64,000 bases of DNA from Immundisolibacter sp049322795 (lineage in GTDB: Bacteria > Pseudomonadota > Gammaproteobacteria > Immundisolibacterales > Immundisolibacteraceae), in the NCBI GenBank assembly GCA_049322795.1, contig JBMOQH010000015.1:62001-126000 (forward strand), read 5' to 3'. A model generated the notes under the pieces. The model had not been told where the DNA came from and made no database searches. It saw only the letters and a list, made by a program, of their open reading frames with translations. Positions 43,429-53,086 of the stretch are shown here, one piece after another. The stretch's first letter is position 1. Each line of letters begins with the position of its first letter. The translations under genes were made by a program, and so were the position numbers.

Positions 43429-44512
43429 GGCCGACTCGCTCCCCTGGCGGCGACCCGAGCCGCGCCACGATGGCCGGCCCGACGTCGGCCAGCGCCAGCA
43501 CGCGCTGCGCCAGCCCTTCCCGCGCGACCGCGCCGGGCATGCCCCAGACCACCGAACTGGCCTCGTCCTGGGCGTAGATCGTGGCGCCGCGGGCATACAA
43601 CTGCCGGCACCCCTGCTGTCCGTCGCGGCCCATGCCGGTCAGGATGACCGCGAGCACGTCACCGCCGTAACAGTCGGCGGCCGACTGCAGCAAGGGATCG
43701 ACCGCCGGGCGGCAGAAATTGACCGGCGGCCCCTGATCCAGGCACAGCGACACACGCCCACCGCGGCTCGTGAGCAGCATGTGGTAGTCGCCCGGGGCCA
43801 GCCACACCTGTCCGGGCAGCAGTTCGGCGCCGTCCGTGCCCTCACGTACCGGCAGCGCACACATGCTGTCGAGCCGCTCGGCCAGCAGGCGCGTGAACAC
43901 CGGCGGCATGTGCTGGGCAACCACTACCGGAACCGGCAGATCGGCAGGCAGGTGCCGGAGCACCTCGGCGAGGGCGTTCGGGCCGCCGGTGGAAGCGCCG
44001 ATGGCGAGCAGGCGTGGGCGCTGCTCGCTGCGCCGCGGCGGGCGCGAGGTCAGGGCGAGCGGCGGACTCGGCTCCAGGGCAGCACCCGGCCGCGCCGCGT
44101 CCCGCAGGCGCAGCAGCGCGCGCACCTTGCGCGCCAGTTCCTCGCCGAACGCCTTGAGGTTGGCATCGAGACTGCTGGCCGAGCCGGGCTTGGCGATGTA
44201 GTCGCTGGCGCCCCGGGCGAGTGCATCGAGCGTGATGCCGGCCCCCGCGGCGGTCAGCGTCGAGCACATGATTACGGGTAGCCGCGGCCAGCGCTGGCGG
44301 ATGCGTTCGAGGGTGGCGAGACCGTCGAGCTGCGGCATCTCGACGTCCAGGGTCACCAGGTCCGGCGGGCGGCGCTCGATCGCGCCGAGCGCCGCCAGAC
44401 CATCCGGCGCCGTGCCATCGACGATGAAGTCGGCGTGTCCTTCCAGCGCCCGCGACAGCAGGCGCCTCATCAGCGCCGAATCGTCGACGACCAGGATGCG
44501 TTTCGGCTCCAA
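43418..44512 (-). CDS. cheB: Chemotaxis response regulator / protein-glutamate methylesterase CheB
   Basis: A 364-residue CheB. An N-terminal receiver (ILVVDDSALMRRLL; Asp in VTLDVEMPQLDG near residue 56; CSTLTAAG; AKPG) joins a C-terminal methylesterase with the catalytic Ser-His-Asp pattern (IGASTGGPNAL, VVAQHMP, ILTGMGRDGQQG). The start is TTG 44512, one base after the mcp stop; a later start would cut into the first beta strand. Removes methyl groups set by CheR. Confidence 0.94.
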   Translation of the reverse strand: MEPKRILVVDDSALMRRLLSRALEGHADFIVDGTAPDGLAALGAIERRPPDLVTLDVEMPQLDGLATLERIRQRWPRLPVIMCSTLTAAGAGITLDALARGASDYIAKPGSASSLDANLKAFGEELARKVRALLRLRDAARPGAALEPSPPLALTSRPPRRSEQRPRLLAIGASTGGPNALAEVLRHLPADLPVPVVVAQHMPPVFTRLLAERLDSMCALPVREGTDGAELLPGQVWLAPGDYHMLLTSRGGRVSLCLDQGPPVNFCRPAVDPLLQSAADCYGGDVLAVILTGMGRDGQQGCRQLYARGATIYAQDEASSVVWGMPGAVAREGLAQRVLALADVGPAIVARLGSPPGERVGHVG

Positions 44513-44513
44513 C

Positions 44514-46220
44514 TCAGGCCGCCCGCAGCTCGCTCAGGAAACGGTTTACTTCCTCGCGCAGCGTGTTGCCCTGACGCGCCAGCTCGTCGGCGGCGCTCAG
44601 GACCTGCCCGGCGGCCGAGCCGGTTTCGGCGGCACCCTCACTCACCTCGGCGATGTTGTGGGTCACCTCCTGTGTGCCGGCGGCGGTCTGGGCGATGTTC
44701 TGCGCAATCTCCTGCGTCGCCGAGCCCTGCTCGCGCACCTGCAGGGCGATCACGTCGGCGGTGTCGTTGATCTCGCGAATCGTGCCGCCTATGCCGGTGA
44801 TGGCGGCGATTGCCTGACGCGTGGCCCCCTGGATGGAGGCAATCTGCGCCGCCACGTCCTCGGTCGCCTTGGAGGTCTGGTTGGCCAGTGACTTCACTTC
44901 CGAGGCCACCACCGCGAAGCCCTTGCCGGCATCGCCGGCGCGGGCCGCCTCGATGGTCGCGTTCAAGGCCAGCAGGTTCGTCTGGGCGGCAATGTCGTTG
45001 ATCAGCGTGACCACATCGCCGATGCGCTGGGCGGCCTCGGCCAGGCTCTGCACCTGGCCGTTGGTGTGCTCGGCGGTCTGCAAGGCACGCTGGGCGATCT
45101 GCGCCGAATGCGCGCCGTGGCGGCCGATCTCAGCGATCGACGCCGACAGCTGCTCCGCCGCCGAGGCGAGCGTCTGCACGTTGGCAGTGGCCTGTTGCGA
45201 GGCGCTTGCCACGACCGCCGCGCGCTGGTCGGTGACCTCGGCGGTGTGCGTCATGCTCTGCGCGGTCGCGCGCAGCTCGACAGCCGAGCTGTTCAGCGTG
45301 TCGAGCGCATGCCCGAGGGTGCTGTCGAACTGCGCGATGTGCCGCTCGATGGCTTCCTGACGCTGTTGGCGGCGAGCATGGTCGGCGTCCTGCTCGGCGC
45401 GCAGCGCGTCGGCCTGGCGGCGGTTGTCCTTGAAGACTTCGAGCGCCCGGGCCAAGGCGCCGATTTCGTCGCGCCGGTCGCGCCCGGCCACCGGTGCGTC
45501 CAGATCCCCTGCGGCGACCGCCCGCATGGCTGCGGTGATGCGCCCCAGCGGCAGTGAGATGCCGCGTACCGTGGTAACCATGCCGAGCATCGCGACCGCC
45601 GCCGCGAGGCCCGTCAGCGCCAGGGTGAGCTTGTTGGCAACGCGATAGGTGTGGGCGTTGTTGGCGTACAACTCGGCAGCGCGTTCGCGCTCGAAGTCGA
45701 GCAGCGCCGTCAGCGCCTCGACCGCCGGCAGCACGTCCTGCGGGAGTCGCTCGCGGATGAAGCTGTCAAGTTGGTCGAAATTCTGGCTGTCCAGGATGAG
45801 CAGCACCGCCTCCACGGCACGATTGGCGTCGGTCAGCACCTTATCCACGTCGTCCGCCAGCTGCACCTCTTCGGCGAGCGCCTTGGGCTGCTTGAAGTAT
45901 TGCTCCCAGGATCCGCGGATGTCGTTCATCGCCACGGATACGGCCTGCCGTGCATCGGCCCACTGGACGTCGCCGGTCTGCACTTTGTGCAGGGCGCCGG
46001 TGATGTTGACCTGGTACTGATCCGACACCCGCTGCAGGGCCACCATCGGTTCGATGCGGCTTTGGTAGATGTCCGTCATGCGCTGGTTGGCCTGGCCGAG
46101 CAGCCACCAGCCGCTGGCGCCCAGCAGCAGGGCCATCACGGCAGTGGAAACCAGCACCCATGACAGACGGGCTTTGATGGACAGCGCCAAGGCAGGCAGA
46201 CGCACGCGCGGCAGACGCAT
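44514..46220 (-). CDS. Methyl-accepting chemotaxis protein
   Basis: A 568-residue receptor. TM1 lies near residues 18-42, a periplasmic four-helix-bundle sensor follows to about 192, TM2 near 197-217 (KLTLALTGLAAAVAMLGMV), a HAMP domain to about 272, then the cytoplasmic coiled coil. The signalling tip is intact (DVVTLINDIAAQTNLLALNA, then TIEAARAGDAGKGFAVVASE). No CheR-binding pentapeptide ends the protein. ATG 46220 has ribosome site GGAGG. Ligand unknown. Confidence 0.95.
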   Translation of the reverse strand: MRLPRVRLPALALSIKARLSWVLVSTAVMALLLGASGWWLLGQANQRMTDIYQSRIEPMVALQRVSDQYQVNITGALHKVQTGDVQWADARQAVSVAMNDIRGSWEQYFKQPKALAEEVQLADDVDKVLTDANRAVEAVLLILDSQNFDQLDSFIRERLPQDVLPAVEALTALLDFERERAAELYANNAHTYRVANKLTLALTGLAAAVAMLGMVTTVRGISLPLGRITAAMRAVAAGDLDAPVAGRDRRDEIGALARALEVFKDNRRQADALRAEQDADHARRQQRQEAIERHIAQFDSTLGHALDTLNSSAVELRATAQSMTHTAEVTDQRAAVVASASQQATANVQTLASAAEQLSASIAEIGRHGAHSAQIAQRALQTAEHTNGQVQSLAEAAQRIGDVVTLINDIAAQTNLLALNATIEAARAGDAGKGFAVVASEVKSLANQTSKATEDVAAQIASIQGATRQAIAAITGIGGTIREINDTADVIALQVREQGSATQEIAQNIAQTAAGTQEVTHNIAEVSEGAAETGSAAGQVLSAADELARQGNTLREEVNRFLSELRAA

Positions 46221-46253
46221 TTCAACCTCCGGGTTGTTTTTGATCGCCGGCGC

Positions 46254-46694
46254 TCAGGCGGCGGCGGTTGTGGCTTCGATGACCCGCTCGGGGTCGATGA
46301 TCAACAGCAGGCGCCCGGGTTGCTTGCACACCGCCCGCACGAAATCCCGGGCGGCGGGCTCGAGCGTGGGCGGAGCGGGCTCGAAATCCTCCGGGTCCGC
46401 CTCCACCACGTCACCCACGCTGTCCACCAGAAAGCTGCGGATACCCTGCTCGGTGCGCATCACCACGCTCGTCGGCTGCGCACCCTGGTCCCGCGGCGGC
46501 AGACCGAGTCGCTCGCGCAACTCGAAGGCCGTCACGATCTGCCCGCGCAGATTGATGAGGCCGCTCACCACGCCCGGCGCCAGAGGCACCGGCGTCACGT
46601 CCTGCCGGCGGTTGACCTCCTGCACGCGCATCAGCTCGACGCCCAGGAACAGCTCACCGACGTGGAACGAACAGAACTGCACCGGCGCGGCCAT
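46254..46694 (-). CDS. cheW: Chemotaxis coupling protein CheW
   Basis: A 146-residue CheW (SH3-like double fold) linking CheA to receptors. The segments FCSFHVGELFLGVELMRVQE, VVSGLINLRGQIVTAFELRE near residue 42 and SFLVDSVGDVVE near 87 are typical. ATG 46694 overlaps the cheA stop as TGATG; an in-frame GTG at 46697 gives one more residue. Confidence 0.93.
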   Translation of the reverse strand: MAAPVQFCSFHVGELFLGVELMRVQEVNRRQDVTPVPLAPGVVSGLINLRGQIVTAFELRERLGLPPRDQGAQPTSVVMRTEQGIRSFLVDSVGDVVEADPEDFEPAPPTLEPAARDFVRAVCKQPGRLLLIIDPERVIEATTAAA

Positions 46695-48991
46695 CACGCC
46701 ACCTCCCTGAGGCGCACGTACTTGCGCCGTTCGAACAACTCGATGCCGGCCGCGCGGCCCGCCGCCGCCATGTCGAACAGGTCAGTGACACGACCGCCGA
46801 TCACCGCCGTGCCGATCAAGTCGCCGCCGCGGAACTCGCGCTCGAGCTCCACGGCCTGCTCGACGATGTCGAGCACCCGCTCGACCACGAAGCCGGCGTG
46901 CTGCTCGCCGGCACTGCACACGATGACCGGCAGCAGGGCTGGCGCCACGTCGTGTGCCTGGTCGAGCCGCACCAGCGGCAACAGCCCGCCGCGGTACTGC
47001 ACCACCTGCTGCCCGCCAGTGCTCTCGATGCGCTGCGGGTCGATTTCCTCCAGCCGTGCCACGGCTTCGAGCGGCACCGCGTAGCAGCCGCCGCCGCGCG
47101 CCTCGAACTGCAGCAGGCTGTGTTTCTCGGCGCTTTCGATGGCGACGCCCCGGCTTGGCGTGGCGCTCGCCACGCGCAGCAGGCCGGCATCCGACATCAG
47201 CCCCGCCAGCTGGGCGATGCCGGGCACGTCCACGATCAGCGCCACATGACCGTCGCCCATGATCGTGGCGCCGGCGAAGGCCGCGATCGCCTTCAGCTCC
47301 ACGCCGAGTGGCTTGACCACGATTTCCTGCGTGTCGCGCACGCTGTCCACCACCAGCCCGAACTGCCGATCGTCGGCCTGCACCACCACGATGATGGCGG
47401 CCGTGGCGGCAGGCTCCGCCACCTGCCCCAGCACCTGCCGGAGGTAGACCAACGGCAGCACATTGCCGCGCAGGCGGTAGATGGGCACGTTGTGAATGTG
47501 CTCGATGTCGCGCTCCGCCTGCCCGGCGTCCAGACCCACCAGTTCCAGCACGTTCACCTGCGGTATGGCGTACCGCTCGTGGTGGCTGGTGACGATCAGC
47601 GCCGGCACGATGGCCAGCGTCAGCGGAATGCGGATCTTGATCGACGTGCCCCGACCCATGCGGCTTTGCAGGTCGATGCTGCCGCCGATCTTCTCGATGT
47701 TGGTCTTCACCACGTCCATGCCGACACCGCGGCCGGATACGTTGGACACCGCGTCGGCGGTCGAGAAGCCGGGCAGGAAGATCAGGTTCTGCAGATCGTG
47801 CTCGGACATCGCGGCGGCGCGCTCCGGCGTGATCAGGCCGCGCTCCAGCCCACGCGCCTTGACCTTGTCGGTGTTGATGCCACCACCGTCGTCGTTGATC
47901 TCCAGGACGACCTTGCCGCCCTCGTGATAGGCGCGCAGCGTGAGTGTGCCGGCGGGTCCCTTGCCGGCGTCGAGCCGCTGCTCCGGGGCCTCGATGCCAT
48001 GATCGACCGAGTTGCGAACCAGATGCGTCAACGGATCCTTGATCGCCTCCAGGATGGTGCGGTCGAGTTCGGTGTCCGCGCCTTCGGTTTCGAGGCGCAC
48101 CTGCTTGCCGCAGGTGATGGCCAGGTCGCGCACCACGCGCGGGAATTTGGCCCAGGCGTTGCCGATCGGCTGCATGCGGGTCTTCATCACCCCTTCCTGC
48201 AGCTCGGAAGTGATGAGATCGAGGCGCTGCGAGGCGCCGTGCGTACTTGCCTCCGCGCGCAGCAAGGGATGCTGCAACAGCTGGTTGCGCGCCAGCACCA
48301 GTTCGCCGACCAGGTTCATCAGACGGTCCAGCAGGCGCACGTCGACGCGCACGCTGGCATCGGCCAGCCCGCCGCGCGGTTCGCCGGCCTCATCGGCCGC
48401 CGCCCGCGGACCCGCCGCGATCGCGTTCGGCGCCTCATCCATGGGAGGCGACTCGACGGCAACCGCTTCGAGCACTTTCACGGCTTCGGCTTTTTTCGCG
48501 GCAGGCACGGATGGCGCCGGCCCGGTCGGCCCAGGCTCCACCGCGGTCACCCGTGCCGGACCCGTTTCCGGCGCGGCGACGGGCTCCGGTGGCGTCACCG
48601 GCGCGTCATCCGAGGTCAAGACAGCCAGACGAGCGATCAGCGCATCGCAGTCGACACTGCCTTCGGTGCCGGTGGCTTCGATGTTGCCCAACATGCGACG
48701 GATGGCGTCCACCATCTCCAGCAGCACCGTGGCGCGTGGCGCGGTGTAGTGCAGCTCGCCGTCGCGCAGACGGCTCAGCAGGCTCTCGCCCGTGTGGGCC
48801 AGGCGCTCCAGCGTCCCGAAGGCGAGAAAACCGGCCGTTCCCTTCAGCGTGTGAATCGTGCGAAAGATGCTCGCCAGGCGTTCGCGTGAGCCGGGCTCGC
48901 TCTCCAGCGCCACCAGGTCCTGATCCAGGTGGTCCAGGTTCTCCTGGCTCTCCACGAGAAACTCACTGATGATCTCGTCCTGCTCGTCCAT
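46694..48991 (-). CDS. cheA: Chemotaxis histidine kinase CheA with two C-terminal CheW-like domains
   Basis: A 765-residue CheA. The P1 domain carries the phospho-His at 47 (FRTIHTLKGTAGFL). A Pro/Ala linker (about 130-215) replaces a clear P2. Dimerisation P3 begins DASVRVDVRLLDRLMNLVGEL; the P4 ATPase has LVRNSVDHGIEAPEQR, EINDDGGGINTDKVKARG and GRGVGMDVVKTNIEKIGG. The regulatory P5 CheW domain (IPLTLAIVPALIV on) is followed by a second CheW-like domain (residues about 630-750, SLLQFEARGGGCYAVPLEAV to LIGTAVIGGRVTDLFD). The start is ATG 48991; GTG 49003 is four codons upstream. Confidence 0.95.
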   Translation of the reverse strand: MDEQDEIISEFLVESQENLDHLDQDLVALESEPGSRERLASIFRTIHTLKGTAGFLAFGTLERLAHTGESLLSRLRDGELHYTAPRATVLLEMVDAIRRMLGNIEATGTEGSVDCDALIARLAVLTSDDAPVTPPEPVAAPETGPARVTAVEPGPTGPAPSVPAAKKAEAVKVLEAVAVESPPMDEAPNAIAAGPRAAADEAGEPRGGLADASVRVDVRLLDRLMNLVGELVLARNQLLQHPLLRAEASTHGASQRLDLITSELQEGVMKTRMQPIGNAWAKFPRVVRDLAITCGKQVRLETEGADTELDRTILEAIKDPLTHLVRNSVDHGIEAPEQRLDAGKGPAGTLTLRAYHEGGKVVLEINDDGGGINTDKVKARGLERGLITPERAAAMSEHDLQNLIFLPGFSTADAVSNVSGRGVGMDVVKTNIEKIGGSIDLQSRMGRGTSIKIRIPLTLAIVPALIVTSHHERYAIPQVNVLELVGLDAGQAERDIEHIHNVPIYRLRGNVLPLVYLRQVLGQVAEPAATAAIIVVVQADDRQFGLVVDSVRDTQEIVVKPLGVELKAIAAFAGATIMGDGHVALIVDVPGIAQLAGLMSDAGLLRVASATPSRGVAIESAEKHSLLQFEARGGGCYAVPLEAVARLEEIDPQRIESTGGQQVVQYRGGLLPLVRLDQAHDVAPALLPVIVCSAGEQHAGFVVERVLDIVEQAVELEREFRGGDLIGTAVIGGRVTDLFDMAAAGRAAGIELFERRKYVRLREVA

Positions 48992-49169
48992 CGCCACAGC
49001 CACGTTGTGGGGTTCGGGTGCAGCCGACCGGAAATGCGGCCAACCACCGGTTCGACCCCGTTATCCGCGGGCGACAGATTTACTTGAGCCATCCACGCCG
49101 TGTGGCCGCTGCCCCGCTTGGCCCACTTCAGGGAAAATGGCCTCCATCGCCCCCCAGGAGCACAGCCCC

Positions 49170-49937
49170 GTGGACCTCGCCGAAAACCGCTTCAAGCACG
49201 GTCTTGCCGCGCACCGCCACCAGCTGGGCGCCTTTCTGGCGCTGGCCGACGCGCACAGCGCGGAGCTGATGGCGAGCGCCGGTTTCGACTGGCTGCTGAT
49301 CGACGCCGAACACGGCCCGAACGACCTGCGCTCGATCCTGGCGCAGCTGCAGGCGCTCGCCGCCTATCCGGTGCAGCCGGTGCTGCGCCTGGCCGACCAC
49401 GACCCGGCGCGCATCAAGCAGGTGCTGGATCTCGGCGTGCAGAGCCTGCTGGTGCCGATGGTCGACGACGCCGACCAGGCCGCCGCGCTGGTCGAGGCCA
49501 TGCACTATCCGCCCCGCGGCATCCGCGGCGTCGGCGCCGGCATGGCGCGCGCCGCGCGCTGGAATGCGGTGCCGAACTATTACGCCCAAGCCGGCGGGCA
49601 GCTGTGTCTGGCGGTGCAGATCGAGACCGCAGCCGGGCTCGACAACCTCGACGCCATCGCCGCGGTGGACGGCGTGGATGGCGTGTTCCTCGGGCCGGCC
49701 GATCTGGCCGCCGCGCTGGGGTACCTGGGCCAGCCCACGCACCCGGCCGTCCGCACCGCCATCGAAAACGCCCTGCCGCGCATCCGCGCCGCCGGCAAGG
49801 CGGCCGGCGTGTACTGCGCCGAGCCCGAGCTCGCCGCCCATTACGCGACGCTCGGGGCAAGTTTTTTCCTCGTCGCCGCCGACGCCATCCTGCTGCGCGG
49901 CGCCGCGGTGGCGACGCTGGCGCGCTTTGCGCCCTGA
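49170..49937 (+). CDS. HpcH/HpaI-family class II aldolase (4-hydroxy-2-oxo-acid aldolase type)
   Basis: A 255-residue TIM-barrel aldolase. WLLIDAEHGPNDLRSI near residue 40, LVPMVDDADQAAALVEAMHY near 95, RGIRGVGAGMARAARW near 120, QIETAAGLDNLDAI near 155 (metal Glu) and GVFLGPADLAAALG near 178 (metal Asp) are diagnostic. It cleaves 4-hydroxy-2-oxo acids to pyruvate plus an aldehyde. GTG 49170 has a good ribosome site (CAGGAG) and matches the family N-terminus better than ATG 49137. It could act after the hydratase at 57995; inference only. Confidence 0.88.
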   Translation: MDLAENRFKHGLAAHRHQLGAFLALADAHSAELMASAGFDWLLIDAEHGPNDLRSILAQLQALAAYPVQPVLRLADHDPARIKQVLDLGVQSLLVPMVDDADQAAALVEAMHYPPRGIRGVGAGMARAARWNAVPNYYAQAGGQLCLAVQIETAAGLDNLDAIAAVDGVDGVFLGPADLAAALGYLGQPTHPAVRTAIENALPRIRAAGKAAGVYCAEPELAAHYATLGASFFLVAADAILLRGAAVATLARFAP

Positions 49938-49964
49938 AGCCGTTTTCTCTCGCGAGGTTCCCCG

Positions 49965-51170
49965 ATGCTCGATGCCTACCTTTACGGCGGCCTGCGTTCG
50001 CCCTTCGGCCGCCACGGCGGCGCGCTGGCGCCGCTGCGGCCGGATGATCTCGCCGCCCAGGTGGCGCGCGCGGTAATCGACCGCTTCGGCCTCGCCGCGG
50101 CGCCAGTCGAGGACGTGCTGCTCGGCTGCACCGGCCAGGCCGGCGAGGATGCGCGCAACGTCGCCCGCCACGTGGCGCTGCTGTCGGGTCTCGGTGAAAC
50201 GGTGCCGGGGCAGACCGTGAACCGCCTGTGTTCGAGCGGCCTCGCCGCGGTGCTGGACGCGGCGCGGGCGATCAGCTGCGGCGAGGGTGAGCTGTATCTC
50301 GCCGGTGGCGTCGAGAGCATGAGCCGGGCGCCGTTCGTGGTCGGCAAGGCCGAGCAGGCGTTCAGCCGCGAGTTTCGGGTGTTCGATTCGACCTTGGGCG
50401 CGCGCTTTCCGAACCCGCGCATCGGTGCGCAGTTCGGCGACGACAGCATGGCGCAGACCGCCGACAACGTGGCCGCCGAGCACGGCATCGGCCGCGAGGA
50501 CGCCGACGCCTACGCGGCCCGCTCGCAGGCCCGGTACGCGCGGGCGGCGGCGGAAGGCTTCTTTGCGGACGAGATCACGCCCATCGAACTCCCAGCCGCG
50601 CGCAAGGCGGCGCCGGTGGTGGTGAGCGCGGACGAGCACCCGCGCCCGGATACGACGCTCGACAGCCTCACGCGCCTGAAGCCGCTGAACGCCGGCGGCG
50701 TCACCACCGCCGGCAACGCCTCCGGCATCAACGACGGCGCGGCGGTGCTCATGGTCGGCAGCCGGGCGCTCGGCGAGCGGCTGGGCCTGCCGCCGTTGGC
50801 GCGCATCCTGGCCGGCGCCGCCGTGGGCGTGCCGCCGCGCGTGATGGGCATCGGTCCGGCACTCGCCATTCCGAAGGCGCTGCAACGCGCCGGGCTGCGG
50901 CTCGATCAGCTGGACGTCATCGAGATCAACGAGGCGTTCGCGGCGCAGGCGCTCGGGTGCCTCAAGCTGCTCGGCCTGCCGTTCGACGAGGCACGCGTGA
51001 ATCCCAACGGCGGCGCCATCGCCGTCGGCCATCCGCTGGGTGCCTCCGGCGCGCGCCTCGCGCTGACCGCGGCGCGCACGCTGGCGGCCGGCGGGGGCCG
51101 TTACGCGGCGGTGAGCCTGTGCATCGGCGTGGGGCAGGGGCTGGCGGTGATCCTGGAGCGCACGACCTGA
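49965..51170 (+). CDS. Thiolase (acetyl-CoA acyltransferase, PcaF/FadA-like)
   Basis: A 401-residue thiolase. The nucleophilic Cys is in VNRLCSSGLAAVL near residue 88; the His is in NPNGGAIAVGHPLGASGAR near 350 and the second Cys in SLCIGVGQG near 384. EINEAFAAQAL is present. It cleaves or forms 3-oxoacyl-CoA; beta-ketoadipyl-CoA or fatty acyl substrates are both possible. The stop overlaps the CoA-transferase ATG (TGATG). Confidence 0.93.
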   Translation: MLDAYLYGGLRSPFGRHGGALAPLRPDDLAAQVARAVIDRFGLAAAPVEDVLLGCTGQAGEDARNVARHVALLSGLGETVPGQTVNRLCSSGLAAVLDAARAISCGEGELYLAGGVESMSRAPFVVGKAEQAFSREFRVFDSTLGARFPNPRIGAQFGDDSMAQTADNVAAEHGIGREDADAYAARSQARYARAAAEGFFADEITPIELPAARKAAPVVVSADEHPRPDTTLDSLTRLKPLNAGGVTTAGNASGINDGAAVLMVGSRALGERLGLPPLARILAGAAVGVPPRVMGIGPALAIPKALQRAGLRLDQLDVIEINEAFAAQALGCLKLLGLPFDEARVNPNGGAIAVGHPLGASGARLALTAARTLAAGGGRYAAVSLCIGVGQGLAVILERTT

Positions 51171-52405
51171 TGACCGAACCGCTGTCGGGGCCGCTCGCCG
51201 GCCTGCGGGTGCTCGATCTGTCGCGCGTGCTGGCCGGGCCCTGGTGCAGCCAGCTGCTGGCCGACATGGGCGCCGAGGTGATCAAGATCGAGCGCCCCGG
51301 CCGCGGCGACGACACGCGCGGCTGGGGGCCACCGTACCTGAAGGACCGCGCCGGGCAGGACACGCCGGACGCGGCCTATTTCCTCGCCGCCAACCGCGGC
51401 AAGCAGTCGGTCACGGTGGACTTCACCCGCCCCGAAGGGCAGGCGCTGATCCGCGAGCTGGCGGCCCACAGCGACGTGCTGCTGGAGAACCTCAAGGTCG
51501 GCGACCTCGCCCGCCACGGCCTCGACTACGCCGCGCTGTCCGAGGTCAACCCGCGCCTGGTGTATTGCTCGATCACCGGCTTCGGGCAGACCGGCCCGCT
51601 GGCCAGCCGGCCGGGCTACGACTTCATCATCCAGGCCATGGGTGGCCTCATGAGCGTCACCGGCGAGCGCGACGACCGCCCCGGCGGCGGGCCGCAGAAG
51701 CTCGGCATCGCCTACGCGGATCTGAGCACCGGCATGCACGCCGCCATCGGCGTGCTGGCGGCGCTGGTGCAGCGCGGCGTGAGCGGGCGCGGGCAGTACA
51801 TCGATCTCGCACTGCTGGACGTGCAGGTGGCCAGCATGGCGGTGATGGCGATGAACTGGTTCATCGGCGGCAAGGTGCCGGGCCGCTACGGCAATGCCCA
51901 CCCGAACATCGTGCCGTATGAGGTGTTCGCCGCCGCCGACGGCCCGCTGGTGCTGGCGGTGGGCAACGACGCGCAGTTCGCGCGCCTGTGCGAGGTGGCC
52001 GGCGCGGCTGATCTGGCCGCCGACGAGCGCTTCGCGCGCAACGCCGGGCGCGTGCGAAACCGCGAGGAGCTCATTGCCCGCCTGGCGGCCATCTTCGCCA
52101 CCCGGCCGGCGCAGGCATGGGAGGACGCACTGTGCGCCGTGGACGTGCCCTGCGGGCGCATCAACGACATGGCGCAGGTGTTCGAGCAGCCGCAGGTCAA
52201 GGCCCGCGGCATGCAGATCAGCCTCGATCACCCGGCCGCGGGGCCGGTGCCGCTGGTGGGCAGCCCGCTGCGGTTTTCAGGCACGCCGGTCGAGTACCGC
52301 CTGCCGCCGCCGCGGCTTGGCGAGCACACCGACGCGGTGCTGGGCGGCCTGCTCGGCAAGAGCGCCGGCGAGATTGCCGCGCTTCGCGCCGCGGGCGTGG
52401 TGTGA
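51170..52405 (+). CDS. CaiB/BaiF family III CoA-transferase
   Basis: A 411-residue family III CoA-transferase. LAGLRVLDLSRVLAGPWCSQ and LADMGAEVIKIERPGRGDDTR open the protein, and the catalytic Asp is in AYADLSTGMHAAIG near residue 185. Family members move CoA between carboxylic acids through a mixed-anhydride route. Coupled to the thiolase gene, so the pair may handle one acyl-CoA pathway; the acid is not known. Confidence 0.92.
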   Translation: MTEPLSGPLAGLRVLDLSRVLAGPWCSQLLADMGAEVIKIERPGRGDDTRGWGPPYLKDRAGQDTPDAAYFLAANRGKQSVTVDFTRPEGQALIRELAAHSDVLLENLKVGDLARHGLDYAALSEVNPRLVYCSITGFGQTGPLASRPGYDFIIQAMGGLMSVTGERDDRPGGGPQKLGIAYADLSTGMHAAIGVLAALVQRGVSGRGQYIDLALLDVQVASMAVMAMNWFIGGKVPGRYGNAHPNIVPYEVFAAADGPLVLAVGNDAQFARLCEVAGAADLAADERFARNAGRVRNREELIARLAAIFATRPAQAWEDALCAVDVPCGRINDMAQVFEQPQVKARGMQISLDHPAAGPVPLVGSPLRFSGTPVEYRLPPPRLGEHTDAVLGGLLGKSAGEIAALRAAGVV

Positions 52406-52458
52406 GGCCGGCATAATCGTCGCCTGTCGTCTGTCACCCCCCACGCAGCAACCCCGCC

Positions 52459-53079
52459 ATGTCAGACCTCAACAACCTCATCGAAGCCAACCGCGCCTGG
52501 GCCGCCCGCGCCAAGGCCACCGACCCCGAGTTCTTCAGCCGCCTGGTCGACCAGCAGCAGCCGCAGTACCTGTGGATCGGCTGCTCGGACAGCCGCGTGC
52601 CGGCCAACCAGATCGTGGGCCTGCTGCCGGGCGAGATCTTCGTGCACCGCAACGTCGGCAACCTGGTGCACCAGACCGACCTGAACTGCCTGGCGGTGCT
52701 GCAATTCGCCGTGGAAGTGCTGAAGGTCCGGCACGTCATGGTGGTCGGCCACTACGGCTGCGGCGCGGTGAAGGCGGCCATGGACGGCAAGCCGCTCGGC
52801 CTCATCGACAACTGGCTGCGCAACATCGAAACCGTCTACCACCGTTGCCAGCACGAGGTGGACGCCCTGCCCGCCGACCAGCGGGTCGACGCCGTTTGCG
52901 AGCACAACGTGCGCGCGCAGGTGCGCGCCGTATGCGACACCACCGTGATGCGCGCCGCCTGGGCGCGCGGTCAGGACGTGACCGTGCACGGCTGGATCTA
53001 CGGCATCGCCGACGGGCTGGTGAACGATCTGCACGTCAGCTGCGCCGGGCCGGACGAACTCGCCAAACTCGCCGGCTGA
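52459..53079 (+). CDS. can: Beta-class carbonic anhydrase
   Basis: A 206-residue beta carbonic anhydrase. The zinc site is complete: Cys42 with the Asp-Arg dyad (GCSDSRVPANQIVGL), His98 and Cys101 (VVGHYGCGAVKAAM). It interconverts CO2 and bicarbonate in the cytoplasm, feeding carboxylases. A CATAAT 46 bases upstream is a possible -10 box. Confidence 0.95.
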   Translation: MSDLNNLIEANRAWAARAKATDPEFFSRLVDQQQPQYLWIGCSDSRVPANQIVGLLPGEIFVHRNVGNLVHQTDLNCLAVLQFAVEVLKVRHVMVVGHYGCGAVKAAMDGKPLGLIDNWLRNIETVYHRCQHEVDALPADQRVDAVCEHNVRAQVRAVCDTTVMRAAWARGQDVTVHGWIYGIADGLVNDLHVSCAGPDELAKLAG

Positions 53080-53086
53080 GCGCCGC

